Below are positions 31,708-42,114 of a stretch of DNA of 64,000 nucleotides, piece after piece. Each line of letters begins with the position of its first letter. Within the stretch, counting starts at the first letter, position 1. The notes under the pieces are model-generated. The model searched no databases and was not told where the DNA came from. It was given only the letters and a program-made list of their open reading frames with translations. A program made the translations under genes and the position numbers. The DNA lies in assembly GCA_021772075.1 (NCBI GenBank), contig JAETNQ010000001.1, forward strand, positions 62,001 to 126,000, read 5' to 3'. The stretch is from Lachnospiraceae bacterium (GTDB taxonomy: Bacteria > Bacillota > Clostridia > Lachnospirales > Lachnospiraceae).

Positions 31708-32937
31708 ATGAACAAAGAAATGCAGAAACTTTTGAAACAGATCAATGACAAGAAGAATGAGGTCAAGAGCCTTGTCAGCGATGGGAAACTGGATAAGGCG
31801 AGGACGGCGAAAGAGGAACTCAAGACGCTGCAGGAAAAATTTGACCTGCTTTTCGATCTGGACGAGGAAGAGCATGAGGAGATCAAGGACAAAGTGAACA
31901 GGGGAACGGCAAAGACGGTCGGAGGGGAAAAGGCTGACAAAAAGAACCTCGTCAAGTCTTTTGTCAATATCGTCAAAGCCGGATTCCTGCATGTTGAGCC
32001 GGACGAGGCAGACGTGAAAGTCTACAAGGACGCACTGACATCCGATGCAACGCCGAACGACGAGGGGCAGCAGGGCATCGGGGTGACGATTCCGGAGGAC
32101 ATCAGAACGGACATCATCGAGTTGCGCCGTTCCTCCGACAACCTTGAGCAGTATGTCAACGTGGAGGGCGTGGCAACGAAGACAGGAAAGAGGAACATTG
32201 AGGCCGATGCAGAATCAACGCCGTTTGACAATGTGGACGAGGCTGCGGATTTTCCGGAAATGGATGAACCTGTTTTCGAGACTATCGAATACAAGATCAA
32301 GAAAAAGGGTGGAATCCTCAAGATGACCGCCGAACTGCTTGAGGACACGGCAGCCAACATCATGGCATACATCAACAAATGGATCGCCAAAAAGACAAAG
32401 GCGACCCGCAATGCGATGATTCTGAAAGTGCTGAACACCATGACAGCAGGGAAAGAGGTAGTCGTCTCCAACCTTGACAGCCTCAAGGATATTTTTAACG
32501 AGAAGCTTGATCCTGCGGTGGCAGAGGCATCCATTGTCATCACGAATCAGAGCGGTTTCAATTTCCTTGATAAGCTGAAAGATTCGGATGGCGACTATAT
32601 TTTACAAAAAGACCCGACATTGCAGACAAAGGGAAAGCTGCTTTTCGGGGAATACCAGATTGTGAAACTGTCAAAAAAGACGCTGAAATCCACGCCAATT
32701 CTTGCAGAGGATGGAAAGACGGTCACAGGGTACAAACATCCTGTTTTCTGCGGTGATTTAAAAGCAGCAATCACTCTCTTTGACCGGAACGTGCTGACCA
32801 TCGACCTTAATAATAAAGGTGCGGGGTTATGGGAAAAGGACATGACCGGAATCAAGGTGCGTGACCGTTTCGATGTGCAGCCCGTTGACAAGGGGGCAGT
32901 CATCAAGGGAGAGATCACGGAGGTCGTGAACGGATAG
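31708..32937 (+). CDS. major capsid protein, HK97 family
   Basis: N-terminal coiled coil, GIGVTIPEDIRTDIIELRRSSDNL, position after protease. Confidence 0.92.
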   Translation: MNKEMQKLLKQINDKKNEVKSLVSDGKLDKARTAKEELKTLQEKFDLLFDLDEEEHEEIKDKVNRGTAKTVGGEKADKKNLVKSFVNIVKAGFLHVEPDEADVKVYKDALTSDATPNDEGQQGIGVTIPEDIRTDIIELRRSSDNLEQYVNVEGVATKTGKRNIEADAESTPFDNVDEAADFPEMDEPVFETIEYKIKKKGGILKMTAELLEDTAANIMAYINKWIAKKTKATRNAMILKVLNTMTAGKEVVVSNLDSLKDIFNEKLDPAVAEASIVITNQSGFNFLDKLKDSDGDYILQKDPTLQTKGKLLFGEYQIVKLSKKTLKSTPILAEDGKTVTGYKHPVFCGDLKAAITLFDRNVLTIDLNNKGAGLWEKDMTGIKVRDRFDVQPVDKGAVIKGEITEVVNG

Positions 32938-32984
32938 AATGAGCGGGGCGGGATGACCGCCCATGCATGAAAGCAGGTGGGAGC

Positions 32985-33293
32985 ATGACAAACGAGGAAA
33001 GAAAGAAATACAGAGTGGAAATGATCGAACTCTGCAAAACTTATTGTCATATCGACTATGACGACGACGCTGAAATCGTTGAGTTGATGTTCGACACGGC
33101 GATGGAGGAAATGGAGCATCTGATTCCATCGTTTGACAGGCACACAATGACGAGCCGTCAAAAGCTGCTTGCATGTTCTTTAACGAAAGAACTTTACGAC
33201 CACCGTGAGGAGTATCAGAGAGAGACAAGGACGCTCACGAACGCCGTTTCCTCCATGCTGCTGAAAGAGATATACAAAGGGGGCAACGCATGA
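32985..33293 (+). CDS. head-tail connector protein
   Basis: 102-residue protein from MTNEERKKYRVEMIELCKTYCHIDYDDD; synteny. Confidence 0.75.
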   Translation: MTNEERKKYRVEMIELCKTYCHIDYDDDAEIVELMFDTAMEEMEHLIPSFDRHTMTSRQKLLACSLTKELYDHREEYQRETRTLTNAVSSMLLKEIYKGGNA

Positions 33294-33607
33294 CTGGACG
33301 GATAAAGGTGATAAGGAAAGAGACGGCGGTTGTTGACGGCAGGAGGCAGCAGGTGTCGTCACTGTTCTATCAATGTTGGTGCGAGGTTCAAGATCTTGCG
33401 ACGAATGAAAAATACACAGCATTGCAGACAGGGCTTGAAAATACGATCGTTTTCAAGGTGCGGAACTGCAAAAAAATAGAAGAAATCAGACTGAATCTGA
33501 AAGAGTTCTATGCGGAGTACAAGGAAACGGAGTTCAAGATTTATAGTGCGTCGCCGATGGTCTCCGACAATCGGCGTGTGCTGCTGAAATGCCGTGCGGG
33601 TGCATAG
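33290..33607 (+). CDS. head closure / head-tail adaptor protein
   Basis: Synteny; size. Confidence 0.7.
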   Translation: MTGRIKVIRKETAVVDGRRQQVSSLFYQCWCEVQDLATNEKYTALQTGLENTIVFKVRNCKKIEEIRLNLKEFYAEYKETEFKIYSASPMVSDNRRVLLKCRAGA

Positions 33608-33636
33608 TGTCACAATCTGACACCGGAGGCGATAGG

Positions 33637-34095
33637 ATGAAAATTGAAATGGAGTTTCAAGGTCTTGAGGAACTTGTAAAGGCGTTTGAAAAAGCAGCGA
33701 GTGACGAGGAAATCAAGGCGGTAAACAGGAAAATTGTTGAGAAAAGCGAACCGGTTGTCAAACGCATCATGTCGGGAAAAGTTCCGAAGTCTAACGACCA
33801 TTCAAAGAGCGGGAGATGGTACAAGCATTCAAAGAAAAGAAAAGTTCCGGATAAAAGGGCAGCGGATAGTGTGCCAATGGGAAAAGTTAAGGTGAAAGGA
33901 ATAAGTGCGTCAGCAGAGGTCGGATGGGAGAAGTCAGATAAAAGTGAGCATTTCTATGTAAAATTTGTAAACTGGGGAACGGTTAAACAACCGCCTCAAG
34001 AATTTATCTATGCGACGGGGCGGGAGGCAGACGGCGAGTTGCAGAAAATCGCCGAACAGGAATATCAATCATTTTTAGACAACACAGTGGGGTGA
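33637..34095 (+). CDS. HK97 gp10-like tail completion protein
   Basis: MKIEMEFQGLEELVKAFEKAASDEEIKAVNRKIVEKSEPVVKRIM...FVNWGTVKQPPQEFI. Confidence 0.8.
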   Translation: MKIEMEFQGLEELVKAFEKAASDEEIKAVNRKIVEKSEPVVKRIMSGKVPKSNDHSKSGRWYKHSKKRKVPDKRAADSVPMGKVKVKGISASAEVGWEKSDKSEHFYVKFVNWGTVKQPPQEFIYATGREADGELQKIAEQEYQSFLDNTVG

Positions 34096-34100
34096 TAAGC

Positions 34101-34463
34101 ATGGGCGACAGTCCGGACATCATAAAAGATGCGTCAGAGACCCTAAAGCCCGTCAGCGGGCGGGGAATCACGGTGATGCAGGGATGGTATGACAAAGATA
34201 TCAAGGCGTGTCATGTGACCTTGTGGGATTTGGGAGAGACGGACGACAATTTCTCCGACGATGACGCAGAGGGCGTGACGTTGTCCGTGCAGGTCACAAT
34301 ATTTTCGCAGGAGGACGAGGTGAAACTGGCAAGGGAAATCAAGAGCCTCATGAAAGCAAATGGATTCTCTTTCGAGGGCAGGAACGGAGACGATTCAAAA
34401 CCGGAGGATGGAATCTACATGAAAGCACAAAGATTTTCGAAATTTTATGAAAGCGAGGAATGA
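34101..34463 (+). CDS. tail terminator-like protein
   Basis: Synteny; ~120 aa. Confidence 0.65.
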   Translation: MGDSPDIIKDASETLKPVSGRGITVMQGWYDKDIKACHVTLWDLGETDDNFSDDDAEGVTLSVQVTIFSQEDEVKLAREIKSLMKANGFSFEGRNGDDSKPEDGIYMKAQRFSKFYESEE

Positions 34464-35149
34464 CAATGAGTGAAAAAGTAACACAGTTAAGCGAAACGAA
34501 ACAGCAGATTGTTCGGAGTAGGACATGCGGTTGCAAGGATTTATATGCCGCACTGGTTTTGCAGAATACGGCGACGCAGTATGTGGCAGGAGAGCCGAGG
34601 AAACTGTCAAGGATGGTGAAAGCTAAGATTGATGAAAAATGGAGTTCGGAAAAGATTTACTCCGACGACGAGACGGAGGAGGTCATCACGGCATATGAGG
34701 GAACGGACGTGGAACTGGAGGTCAATGCGCTTGCACCGCAGGACAGGGCGTTTTTGTTCGGGCAGAGGTATGAAAACGGCTATCTTGTAAAGACATCCAA
34801 CGACATGGCACCGGAGGTCGCTATCGGATGGCGCGAAAGAAAGCTGAACGGAAAATATGAGTTCAAATGGCTTTTTGTCGGGAAGTTTGCGGAGGGCATC
34901 AGCGACGAGGCGAACACCAAAGAGGGAAAACTGTCTACGGCCACAAAGAGCATCAAAGGGTCGTTCTACGAGCGAAGTCTTGACAACCAGTATGAGATTT
35001 CCGTCGATGAATCGAACCTCATTGACGAGTACACGGACGCAAAGACGGCACTTGAGAACTGGTTTTCTGCGGTGCAGGAATTTCCGAACGCTATTGAAAA
35101 TACCGGAGGAAATACCGAGGACAGCGCAGGAGACGGAACGACAGAGTAA
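34460..35149 (+). CDS. major tail tube protein
   Basis: phi13-type major tail protein features; synteny. Confidence 0.82.
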   Translation: MTMSEKVTQLSETKQQIVRSRTCGCKDLYAALVLQNTATQYVAGEPRKLSRMVKAKIDEKWSSEKIYSDDETEEVITAYEGTDVELEVNALAPQDRAFLFGQRYENGYLVKTSNDMAPEVAIGWRERKLNGKYEFKWLFVGKFAEGISDEANTKEGKLSTATKSIKGSFYERSLDNQYEISVDESNLIDEYTDAKTALENWFSAVQEFPNAIENTGGNTEDSAGDGTTE

Positions 35150-35186
35150 CAGTAAGAAAGAGGACATATAACAGGAGGGAAAATCA

Positions 35187-35504
35187 ATGCAAAGAGAAAT
35201 CATAGTAAGCAATAAAGAATATACAATGCCGAAAATGTCAATCGACACATATATGGAATATCTGGAATTATCCGAGCAGATTGACAAAAAGACGAGGTAC
35301 ACAAAGCAGGACATCGAGGCGATGACGCTGTTTGTGTGCAAGGTATATGGAGACCAGTTCACGGTTGATGAACTCAAGGACGTGGAAAAGGGTCTTGACG
35401 CTGCGGGAATCATTATGGAGTTCCAGTTTATTGATGTGAGCGTCGGCGAGGAACTTGCTCACCGTATGGAGAAGATACAGAAAAATTTTCAGAATGGCAA
35501 GTGA
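35187..35504 (+). CDS. tail assembly chaperone (gpG-like)
   Basis: 105 aa between tail tube and tape measure; A_AAT_TTT near 3' end. Confidence 0.8.
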   Translation: MQREIIVSNKEYTMPKMSIDTYMEYLELSEQIDKKTRYTKQDIEAMTLFVCKVYGDQFTVDELKDVEKGLDAAGIIMEFQFIDVSVGEELAHRMEKIQKNFQNGK

Positions 35505-36025
35505 TTCCGGAAATAGAAATCACTTGCAGAGGAGGAACGGTTTTCATCAATTCCGTAACGGTCGAGCAGTACAAAAAATATGTGAGCCTCATGGAAAAGA
35601 ACGGGTCGGACAGGATAACGGATGCGATGTTTTTCAACAAGAAAATCATACAAGAAATTTTCGGAAACAGGATGTCTCTTGCGGAACTGGGAGGAGCAGA
35701 GGTCATCGAGTTTTTGACGGCAGCAAAGGGAATACATTTCATCATGCAGAATGTCATTTCCGAAAAACTGTTAAATATCGTCGAGGTTGAACCAGTGGAG
35801 CAGGAGACATCGGCGTTCGATGAATACGACAATGAAAACGGATATGAGGAGGAAAGCGAGCCGGAGGAGAACACATGGAAAGTGTGCGGGGAGATTCTTG
35901 ACAGGGTCATCAAAATAGCAATACGGCTCTTGAAAAATTCGTACAGCCAATGTATGAGGGAGGACATAGTTTCTCTTTTGGAATATTTGAAATTTGAATT
36001 AGACACAGTCAATGAAAACCAGTAA
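35187..36025 (+). CDS. tail assembly chaperone gpG-T-like fusion via -1 frameshift
   Basis: Slippery A_AAT_TTT at 35483-35489 with zero-frame AAT TTT; -1 frame open through the 35501-36025 ORF. Confidence 0.72.
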
Positions 36026-36063
36026 ATCCGGCAGCAGACAAGGCACAGGGAGGAGGTGAAAAC

Positions 36064-39000
36064 GTGGCACATACAAGCGTCAAGATTACCGCTAATTCAA
36101 GCGACTACCGGACACAGATGAAGTCGGCAGCGATGCAGATGAAAGAACTGTCAAGTGAATATTCCCTTGCAGCGACAAGGGCGAGGCTGACAGGTTCAGC
36201 AATGGACGCACTCAAGGCGAAAGCAGAATCCCTCACGCAAAAGGTCACTGTACAGAGAAATATTGTGCAGATGAACAGGGAGCAGCAGGAACGGCTCACG
36301 GAGCAGTTGGGAAAGCAAAAGACAAAGCAGGAGGAACTCAAAACAAAAGTCGAGGCTGCAAAGAAAGCATATGAGGATGAAAAGAAAGCTACCGGAGAAA
36401 ATTCAGACGCAACGAAAGCCTTGAAAGAGGAACTCGATAAACTTGAGCAGGAGTTTAAAGACAATGAGACCGCAATCGGAAAAACAGAAACGGCTCTCTC
36501 GAATCAGACTGCAAAGACAAACAGGGCAGAAACTGCACTCATGGAAATGGAGGCAGAACTTAAGGGCGTAAACAGTGAGTTGAAAAACCACAACCTAAAT
36601 GTGTTCGCTGATGCTTGCGGCAAGGAAGGTCAGAAGATAGAGCAGTTCGGAAAAAGGATGATGGTAGTTTCTGCGGGTATTGCCACATTTGCTACGGCAT
36701 CGGCAAAGATGGCGGTCGATTTTGAGGATTCCATCGCCAAAGTATCAACCATCATGGACGAGGGCGTGATGTCCGTGGATGAAATGGAGGATGCAATTAT
36801 CGGTCTATCGAACGAAACAGGGATTGCAGCCGGAAACATTGCGGACAATGTATATAATGCCATAAGCGCAGGACAGGATACAGCGGATGCGGTGGATTTC
36901 GTGAGGGAATCGACAAAACTGGCAATGGCGGGTTTTGCAGAATCCGGAGACACACTTGACATTTTGACAACGATTTTAAATGCGTATGGACTTGAGGCAG
37001 AAAAGGTCACGGAAGTTTCTGACATGTTGGTACAAACGCAGAATCTAGGAAAGACGACAGTTTCGGAGTTGTCGTCTGCTATGGGTAAAGTGATTCCGAC
37101 CGCAAACGCAAACAGCGTCGCACTTGACCAGTTGTGCGCCGGATATGCAATCATGACGGCAAACGGTGTCGCCACGGCAGAAACAACCACCTATATGAAC
37201 TCGATGCTCAATGAGTTGGGAAAGACAGGAAGCACGACCGACGTGATTCTGCGGGAAAAAACAGGAAAGTCATTCAGCGAACTCATGCAGAGCGGTTCAA
37301 GCCTTGCGGATGTATTGCAGATTATTGACGGGGCAGCAAAGGAAGAAAACCTCTCAATGAGCGACATGTTCTCGTCTGCGGAGGCAGCAAAGGCGGGTTT
37401 GATTTTACTAGGAGATAGTGCGGATTCTTTTAACGGAACACTGGCAGAAATGAGGCAGTCAACAGGTGCAACGGACACAGCGTTTGAGAAGATGCAGACG
37501 ACATCATATGACATAAAAATTGCAATGAATGAACTGAAAAACACCACTTTGCAATTCGGGCAGACAATCATGTCATCCGCTGCACCATTGGTCGAACAGT
37601 TCACGGAAAAGGTACATACATTATGCGAATGGTTTGGCTCATTGGACGAGGGGCAGCAGCAGACAATACTCAAGATAGGGTTATTCACGGCAGCAGTAGG
37701 ACCCGCAGCAATCGGAATCGGGAAGTTTGCACAGGGTATTTCATCGACGATTAAGGCGGGGCAGAAATTAGTCTCCGGCATTTCATCCATTATTGCAAAA
37801 ATTACGGCGAAAACGGCAGCGACGGCAGCAGGAACGGCAGCAGATACAGCGGGAACAGCAGCGACGGCAGCGCACACAGCAGCAACGGCAGCGGGAGCAA
37901 CGGCAACGGGAGGGATGACGGCGGCGCAGAAAGCTCTCAATTTTGTAATGTCAATGAATCCAATTATGAAAGTGGTGGCAGCGGTATCTTTGTTGGTTGC
38001 AGGATTTGTCGCTTTATATAAAAATTCAGAGACGTTCAGAAATGCAGTCAATAAGCTATGGGAGACAGTTAAAGCAGTTTTTGGAAAAGTTGCGGAGTTT
38101 ATTTCGAATGTATTTGGAAAAGTCAAGGAAGTTATTGGAAGTACTATGACTGCAGCGAAAAATATCGTCGCTGAAAAATTAGGCAATATGAAAACCGCAT
38201 ACGAGGAAAACGGAGGCGGTATCAAGGGTATCGTGGCAGCAGGATGGGAGGGAATCAAAGGATGTTATTCATCCGGGTTTACTTTCGTCGATAAGCTGAC
38301 CGGAGGGAAACTGACAGAACTCAAGGCAAAGTTTTCTGAAAAGACATCGGAAATCAAAGAAAAAGTTTCCGAGGGATGGACGAACATGAAAGAGACCGTC
38401 ACCTCAAAGATGACGGAGTGGAAAACGAACGCATCCAACAAACTGGATGAAATACGGACAAATTTCACGACAAAAGTGTCAGGAATACAGACCTATGTTG
38501 CGACGGGATGGTCGCACATGAAATATACAATCACGGCGACAATGCAGCAATGGAACTCCGACGCATCGGCAAAACTGGCCTCACTCAAGCAGGGGTTCGA
38601 TTTAAAGGTCAACGACCTCAAAACAAAGGTCTCCGAGGGATGGGCGAACATGAAAACGTCCATATCAACAAAGATGCAGCAGTGGAACTCCGACGCATCG
38701 GCAAAGCTGACAGCGCTCAAGACAAACTTTTCGTCACGGGTCAATGAGATAAAATCGGACTGGACGGCAAAATATACGGAGATTAAGGACAAAGCGACCT
38801 CTCTCATGGAGACAGCAAAGTCCAACGTAGCCACAAAGTTGGAAACGATGCGGTCAAACTTTTCATCGAAACTCGAGGCCATAAAATCAAACTGGTCAAG
38901 CGGGTATGAAAACATAAAATCGACGGCGGCTTCAAAGATGGAGGCTGCGAAAAGCAATATTTCATCGAAACTTGAAACGATAAAGTCGGATTTTTCGTCA

Positions 39001-39504
39001 AAGCTGAACAATGCGTTCTCCACCGTGTCCTCTGTCATGGAGAATATACGGGCAAAATTTTCTGAAAAGATGGAGGCTGCGAAAAGCGTTGTTTCCGGTG
39101 CGATTGAGAAAATCAAAGGATTTTTCAATTTTGAGTGGTCGTTGCCGAGCATCAAACTCCCTCATTTTTCAATTTCGGGGTCGTTCAGTCTGGATCCTCC
39201 GTCAGTTCCTCATTTTGGTATCGAATGGTATAAGACAGGTGGTATCATGACGAACCCGACCGTGTTTGGGATGAACGGAACACGCCTCATGGTAGGGGGA
39301 GAGGCTGGGGCAGAGGCTATTCTGCCATTAAGTGAGTTTTATGCAAAGCTGAATAACATGCTTGACCGGAAGATCAACGCAATCAATCAGCAGATAAAGG
39401 CGCATGTAGAGGTTTACACGTATATCGACAGCGATGAAGTGTCGAACCGGACAACGGAAAAGGTCAGTGAGAACCTGGCTGTCGAAAGGTTAAAGAGGAG
39501 GTAA
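36064..39504 (+). CDS. tape measure protein
   Basis: 1146 aa, coiled coil, TM and repeat-rich C-terminal half. Confidence 0.93.
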   Translation: MAHTSVKITANSSDYRTQMKSAAMQMKELSSEYSLAATRARLTGSAMDALKAKAESLTQKVTVQRNIVQMNREQQERLTEQLGKQKTKQEELKTKVEAAKKAYEDEKKATGENSDATKALKEELDKLEQEFKDNETAIGKTETALSNQTAKTNRAETALMEMEAELKGVNSELKNHNLNVFADACGKEGQKIEQFGKRMMVVSAGIATFATASAKMAVDFEDSIAKVSTIMDEGVMSVDEMEDAIIGLSNETGIAAGNIADNVYNAISAGQDTADAVDFVRESTKLAMAGFAESGDTLDILTTILNAYGLEAEKVTEVSDMLVQTQNLGKTTVSELSSAMGKVIPTANANSVALDQLCAGYAIMTANGVATAETTTYMNSMLNELGKTGSTTDVILREKTGKSFSELMQSGSSLADVLQIIDGAAKEENLSMSDMFSSAEAAKAGLILLGDSADSFNGTLAEMRQSTGATDTAFEKMQTTSYDIKIAMNELKNTTLQFGQTIMSSAAPLVEQFTEKVHTLCEWFGSLDEGQQQTILKIGLFTAAVGPAAIGIGKFAQGISSTIKAGQKLVSGISSIIAKITAKTAATAAGTAADTAGTAATAAHTAATAAGATATGGMTAAQKALNFVMSMNPIMKVVAAVSLLVAGFVALYKNSETFRNAVNKLWETVKAVFGKVAEFISNVFGKVKEVIGSTMTAAKNIVAEKLGNMKTAYEENGGGIKGIVAAGWEGIKGCYSSGFTFVDKLTGGKLTELKAKFSEKTSEIKEKVSEGWTNMKETVTSKMTEWKTNASNKLDEIRTNFTTKVSGIQTYVATGWSHMKYTITATMQQWNSDASAKLASLKQGFDLKVNDLKTKVSEGWANMKTSISTKMQQWNSDASAKLTALKTNFSSRVNEIKSDWTAKYTEIKDKATSLMETAKSNVATKLETMRSNFSSKLEAIKSNWSSGYENIKSTAASKMEAAKSNISSKLETIKSDFSSKLNNAFSTVSSVMENIRAKFSEKMEAAKSVVSGAIEKIKGFFNFEWSLPSIKLPHFSISGSFSLDPPSVPHFGIEWYKTGGIMTNPTVFGMNGTRLMVGGEAGAEAILPLSEFYAKLNNMLDRKINAINQQIKAHVEVYTYIDSDEVSNRTTEKVSENLAVERLKRR

Positions 39505-39507
39505 GCG

Positions 39508-40215
39508 ATGAAGATTGACGAGACAGACATCCGGACATTCAATGCGAAACAGTTGACCGTTGACTATACGCTGCCCTCAACGGCGGTCAGCGTTGACATG
39601 TTCGACGGCGCACTAATTCCGTCAGAGGGGGAGACGTACACGCCACTTTCGGGAGTGACGGTGGGCGTTCTGTTCAGAGGCAGGACGAGGGACGAAGTTC
39701 AGCGTTATGTCAGTGATTTCAATGCGATGCTGCAAAAGGGTGTTGCGCTCACACTGGACGGATATTCGAGGCATTTCAAAGGGTATATGACAGGGAACAC
39801 GCTCTCAAAGACCATCACGAAAGGAAGATACACGGCAGACTTTACATTCACGGGCTACTGGTTCAGCGATGCGGTGACGCTCACATGGGAGAACGTCAAT
39901 GAAATGGCATTCGAGGCAGCAGGAAACAGGTGGTCTCCGTGCAAAGTGACCATCACGGCGACGGAGTACATTGAGGAAATGAAAATCAACGGCTTTTCGG
40001 ATGAAATCATCATACATACGATACCGAGAGGGGCGACGGTCATCATCGACGGAGAAAAAGGATTCGTCACGATTGACGGTGAGAACAAGTTCAAGGATGT
40101 CGAGGGGATGATGGAGTTCCCGTTCTTAAAGACCGGGGAGGCAAAAAGCCACCACCTCATATTTTCGGATAAAAATGCAATCGTGACGATTGAATACAAT
40201 CCGATGTGGCTTTAA
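39508..40215 (+). CDS. distal tail protein (Dit-like)
   Basis: 235 aa after TMP; Dit-like. Confidence 0.8.
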   Translation: MKIDETDIRTFNAKQLTVDYTLPSTAVSVDMFDGALIPSEGETYTPLSGVTVGVLFRGRTRDEVQRYVSDFNAMLQKGVALTLDGYSRHFKGYMTGNTLSKTITKGRYTADFTFTGYWFSDAVTLTWENVNEMAFEAAGNRWSPCKVTITATEYIEEMKINGFSDEIIIHTIPRGATVIIDGEKGFVTIDGENKFKDVEGMMEFPFLKTGEAKSHHLIFSDKNAIVTIEYNPMWL

Positions 40216-40226
40216 GGGGGTGTAGC

Positions 40227-41237
40227 ATGGAATTATTCAATGATATGCGCGAAAAGGTGTGCAACCTGTCTGGAATAAAAGAAATCTGCATCATAAGCAC
40301 TTTGAAAACGGGCGACAAGGAAATCTCTTTCCAGTATCGGAAAGATAATACATACGCAAAGAGCATCAAAGAGGAGGCATATATAAGAACCGACGAGGAC
40401 GAGTTCGTCATCAAGCAGATTGAGCCGTCCGGAGACTGGTGTAAATGCAATGGTACGATGAATGTTGAGGAAATGGAGGGAAAGCAGTTCCCGACCGGAT
40501 TTGAGACCGTGGAAAAGACCGCAGAGGACTGCTGCAATGAGGCGATAGCCGGAACGGGATGGAGGGTTATTTCCTGCGGGGTGAAAAAGAAACGGACGGT
40601 CAGAATTGAGCAGAACTGTTCGGGGTGGGATGTGGTGCAGCAGGTCATCAGTACATATCGGTGTGAAATAAAATTCGATTCCATCCACAAGACAATCGCA
40701 ATCTATGAGCAGATAGGAGAGGACAGGGGAGCGTATTTCATGGAACGGCTGAATCTGAAGAAGTTGCAGATACAGTCGAACTCATACAACTTCTGCACGA
40801 GGCTAATCTGCATCGGGAAAGACGGATTGATGCTCAACATCGGGGGAAAGAATTACCTTGAAAATTATCAGTATTCAGGGAAAGTCAAGACCTGCACATG
40901 GAAAGATGAAAGATACACCGACGAGGAATCCTTGCGGGAGGATGGCGAGGCAAAACTGGATGAACTGTCAAAGCCCTATAAATCATATACGGCAGACATC
41001 ATCAATCTTGCGGAGGCAGTGCAGGACGAGGAGGAGAGAGAGCGTTATCGGGAAGTGTTCGACATAGCACTGGGAGACACAGTTCTTTTGATGTCAAAGT
41101 CAACAGGAATCCGTGAGAATCACCGGATTGTGAAGATGTACCAGTACCCGCAGACAAAGGCAAAAAACAAGGTCGAACTTGCGAACACAAGGCTTTCTTT
41201 CGAGGAGGTTCAGAAAACGGAGCAGGAATTGTCATAG
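40227..41237 (+). CDS. phage tail endopeptidase/Tal-like protein
   Basis: Synteny after Dit; prophage tail protein family features. Confidence 0.75.
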   Translation: MELFNDMREKVCNLSGIKEICIISTLKTGDKEISFQYRKDNTYAKSIKEEAYIRTDEDEFVIKQIEPSGDWCKCNGTMNVEEMEGKQFPTGFETVEKTAEDCCNEAIAGTGWRVISCGVKKKRTVRIEQNCSGWDVVQQVISTYRCEIKFDSIHKTIAIYEQIGEDRGAYFMERLNLKKLQIQSNSYNFCTRLICIGKDGLMLNIGGKNYLENYQYSGKVKTCTWKDERYTDEESLREDGEAKLDELSKPYKSYTADIINLAEAVQDEEERERYREVFDIALGDTVLLMSKSTGIRENHRIVKMYQYPQTKAKNKVELANTRLSFEEVQKTEQELS

Positions 41238-41253
41238 GCGAGGAGGTGAGGAA

Positions 41254-42096
41254 ATGCAAATCATAAGGCATATCAAGGTTGACTTATACGGGGCGGTAAA
41301 GCGTTTTGCGGTCGCTGCCAAACAGATGGATATGGGTACAAGGTACATCGGGGTAACGCTCATGGAGGACGGTGTCGTCTATGAAATACCGAACGATGCT
41401 GAAATTATTATCAATATGACAAAGCCGGACAGAACCCATGTCCACAACGACGGAGAGAAGTACGGAAACGAGGCACTCGTTCCATTGACCCGCAAAATGC
41501 TCATGGTTCACGGAACGGCATATTGCGAGGTGCAGTTGTACCAGTACGGCGCATTGCTGACAAGCGCAAATTTTGAAATGGAGATTTTCCCGTCGCAGAG
41601 GGATGAATCGGAGATTATACACTCCGGAGAGTACACGAGGCTTGAGAATACGATTCATGCTGCAAGGGAGGCATTGCAGATCGCACAGGACACGCAGAAC
41701 GCTATTGATGCAGCGGAGGCGTTGAGGGCAGCAGCGGAAAAGGCGAGGGAACTTGCAGAGCGGGCGAGGGAGATCAGAGAGAGCCGGAGGGAGGACAGCA
41801 CGGCGAAAATCATTGCAGAGTGCGCCGAGACAATACGGGCAGCAGTGGAGCAGACACAGGCATGTCTCAAGGCGACGCAGCGGGCAGAGGAGATCATCGT
41901 TTCACAGAGTGGGCTTGATGCGATACTGGCAGCAGTCCGTGACTATTATGAGCGCATCCGGCAGCTTGAGACGGACATCAACATCAATGTGGACGGAGGA
42001 ACGCCCACATCAACCGAACTGCTGCTTGTGGACGGAGGAACGCCGTTCACGACGGACTATGACAAGTACAATGCAGGAAAGCCACACACGATATAA
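41254..42096 (+). CDS. BppU-like baseplate upper protein
   Basis: IKVDLYGAVKRFAVAAKQMDMGTRYIGVTLMEDGVVYEIPNDAEIIINMTKPD. Confidence 0.75.
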   Translation: MQIIRHIKVDLYGAVKRFAVAAKQMDMGTRYIGVTLMEDGVVYEIPNDAEIIINMTKPDRTHVHNDGEKYGNEALVPLTRKMLMVHGTAYCEVQLYQYGALLTSANFEMEIFPSQRDESEIIHSGEYTRLENTIHAAREALQIAQDTQNAIDAAEALRAAAEKARELAERAREIRESRREDSTAKIIAECAETIRAAVEQTQACLKATQRAEEIIVSQSGLDAILAAVRDYYERIRQLETDININVDGGTPTSTELLLVDGGTPFTTDYDKYNAGKPHTI

Positions 42097-42114
42097 GAGA
42101 GGAGTGAGAAAAGA

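Noticed and set aside
30522-31976. 484-aa minus-strand ORF opposite protease and capsid genes
   Set aside because: Antisense shadow ORF; the plus-strand genes have clear family motifs, synteny and RBSs.
37191-38258. 355-aa minus-strand ORF opposite the tape measure gene
   Set aside because: Antisense shadow of Ala/Thr/Lys-rich coding sequence; low-complexity product, no RBS support.
41990-42056. Second VR/TR-like repeat (GTGGACGGAGGAACGCC repeated)
   Set aside because: Short in-frame duplication (VDGGTP) without A-specific substitution pattern or similarity to the TR.
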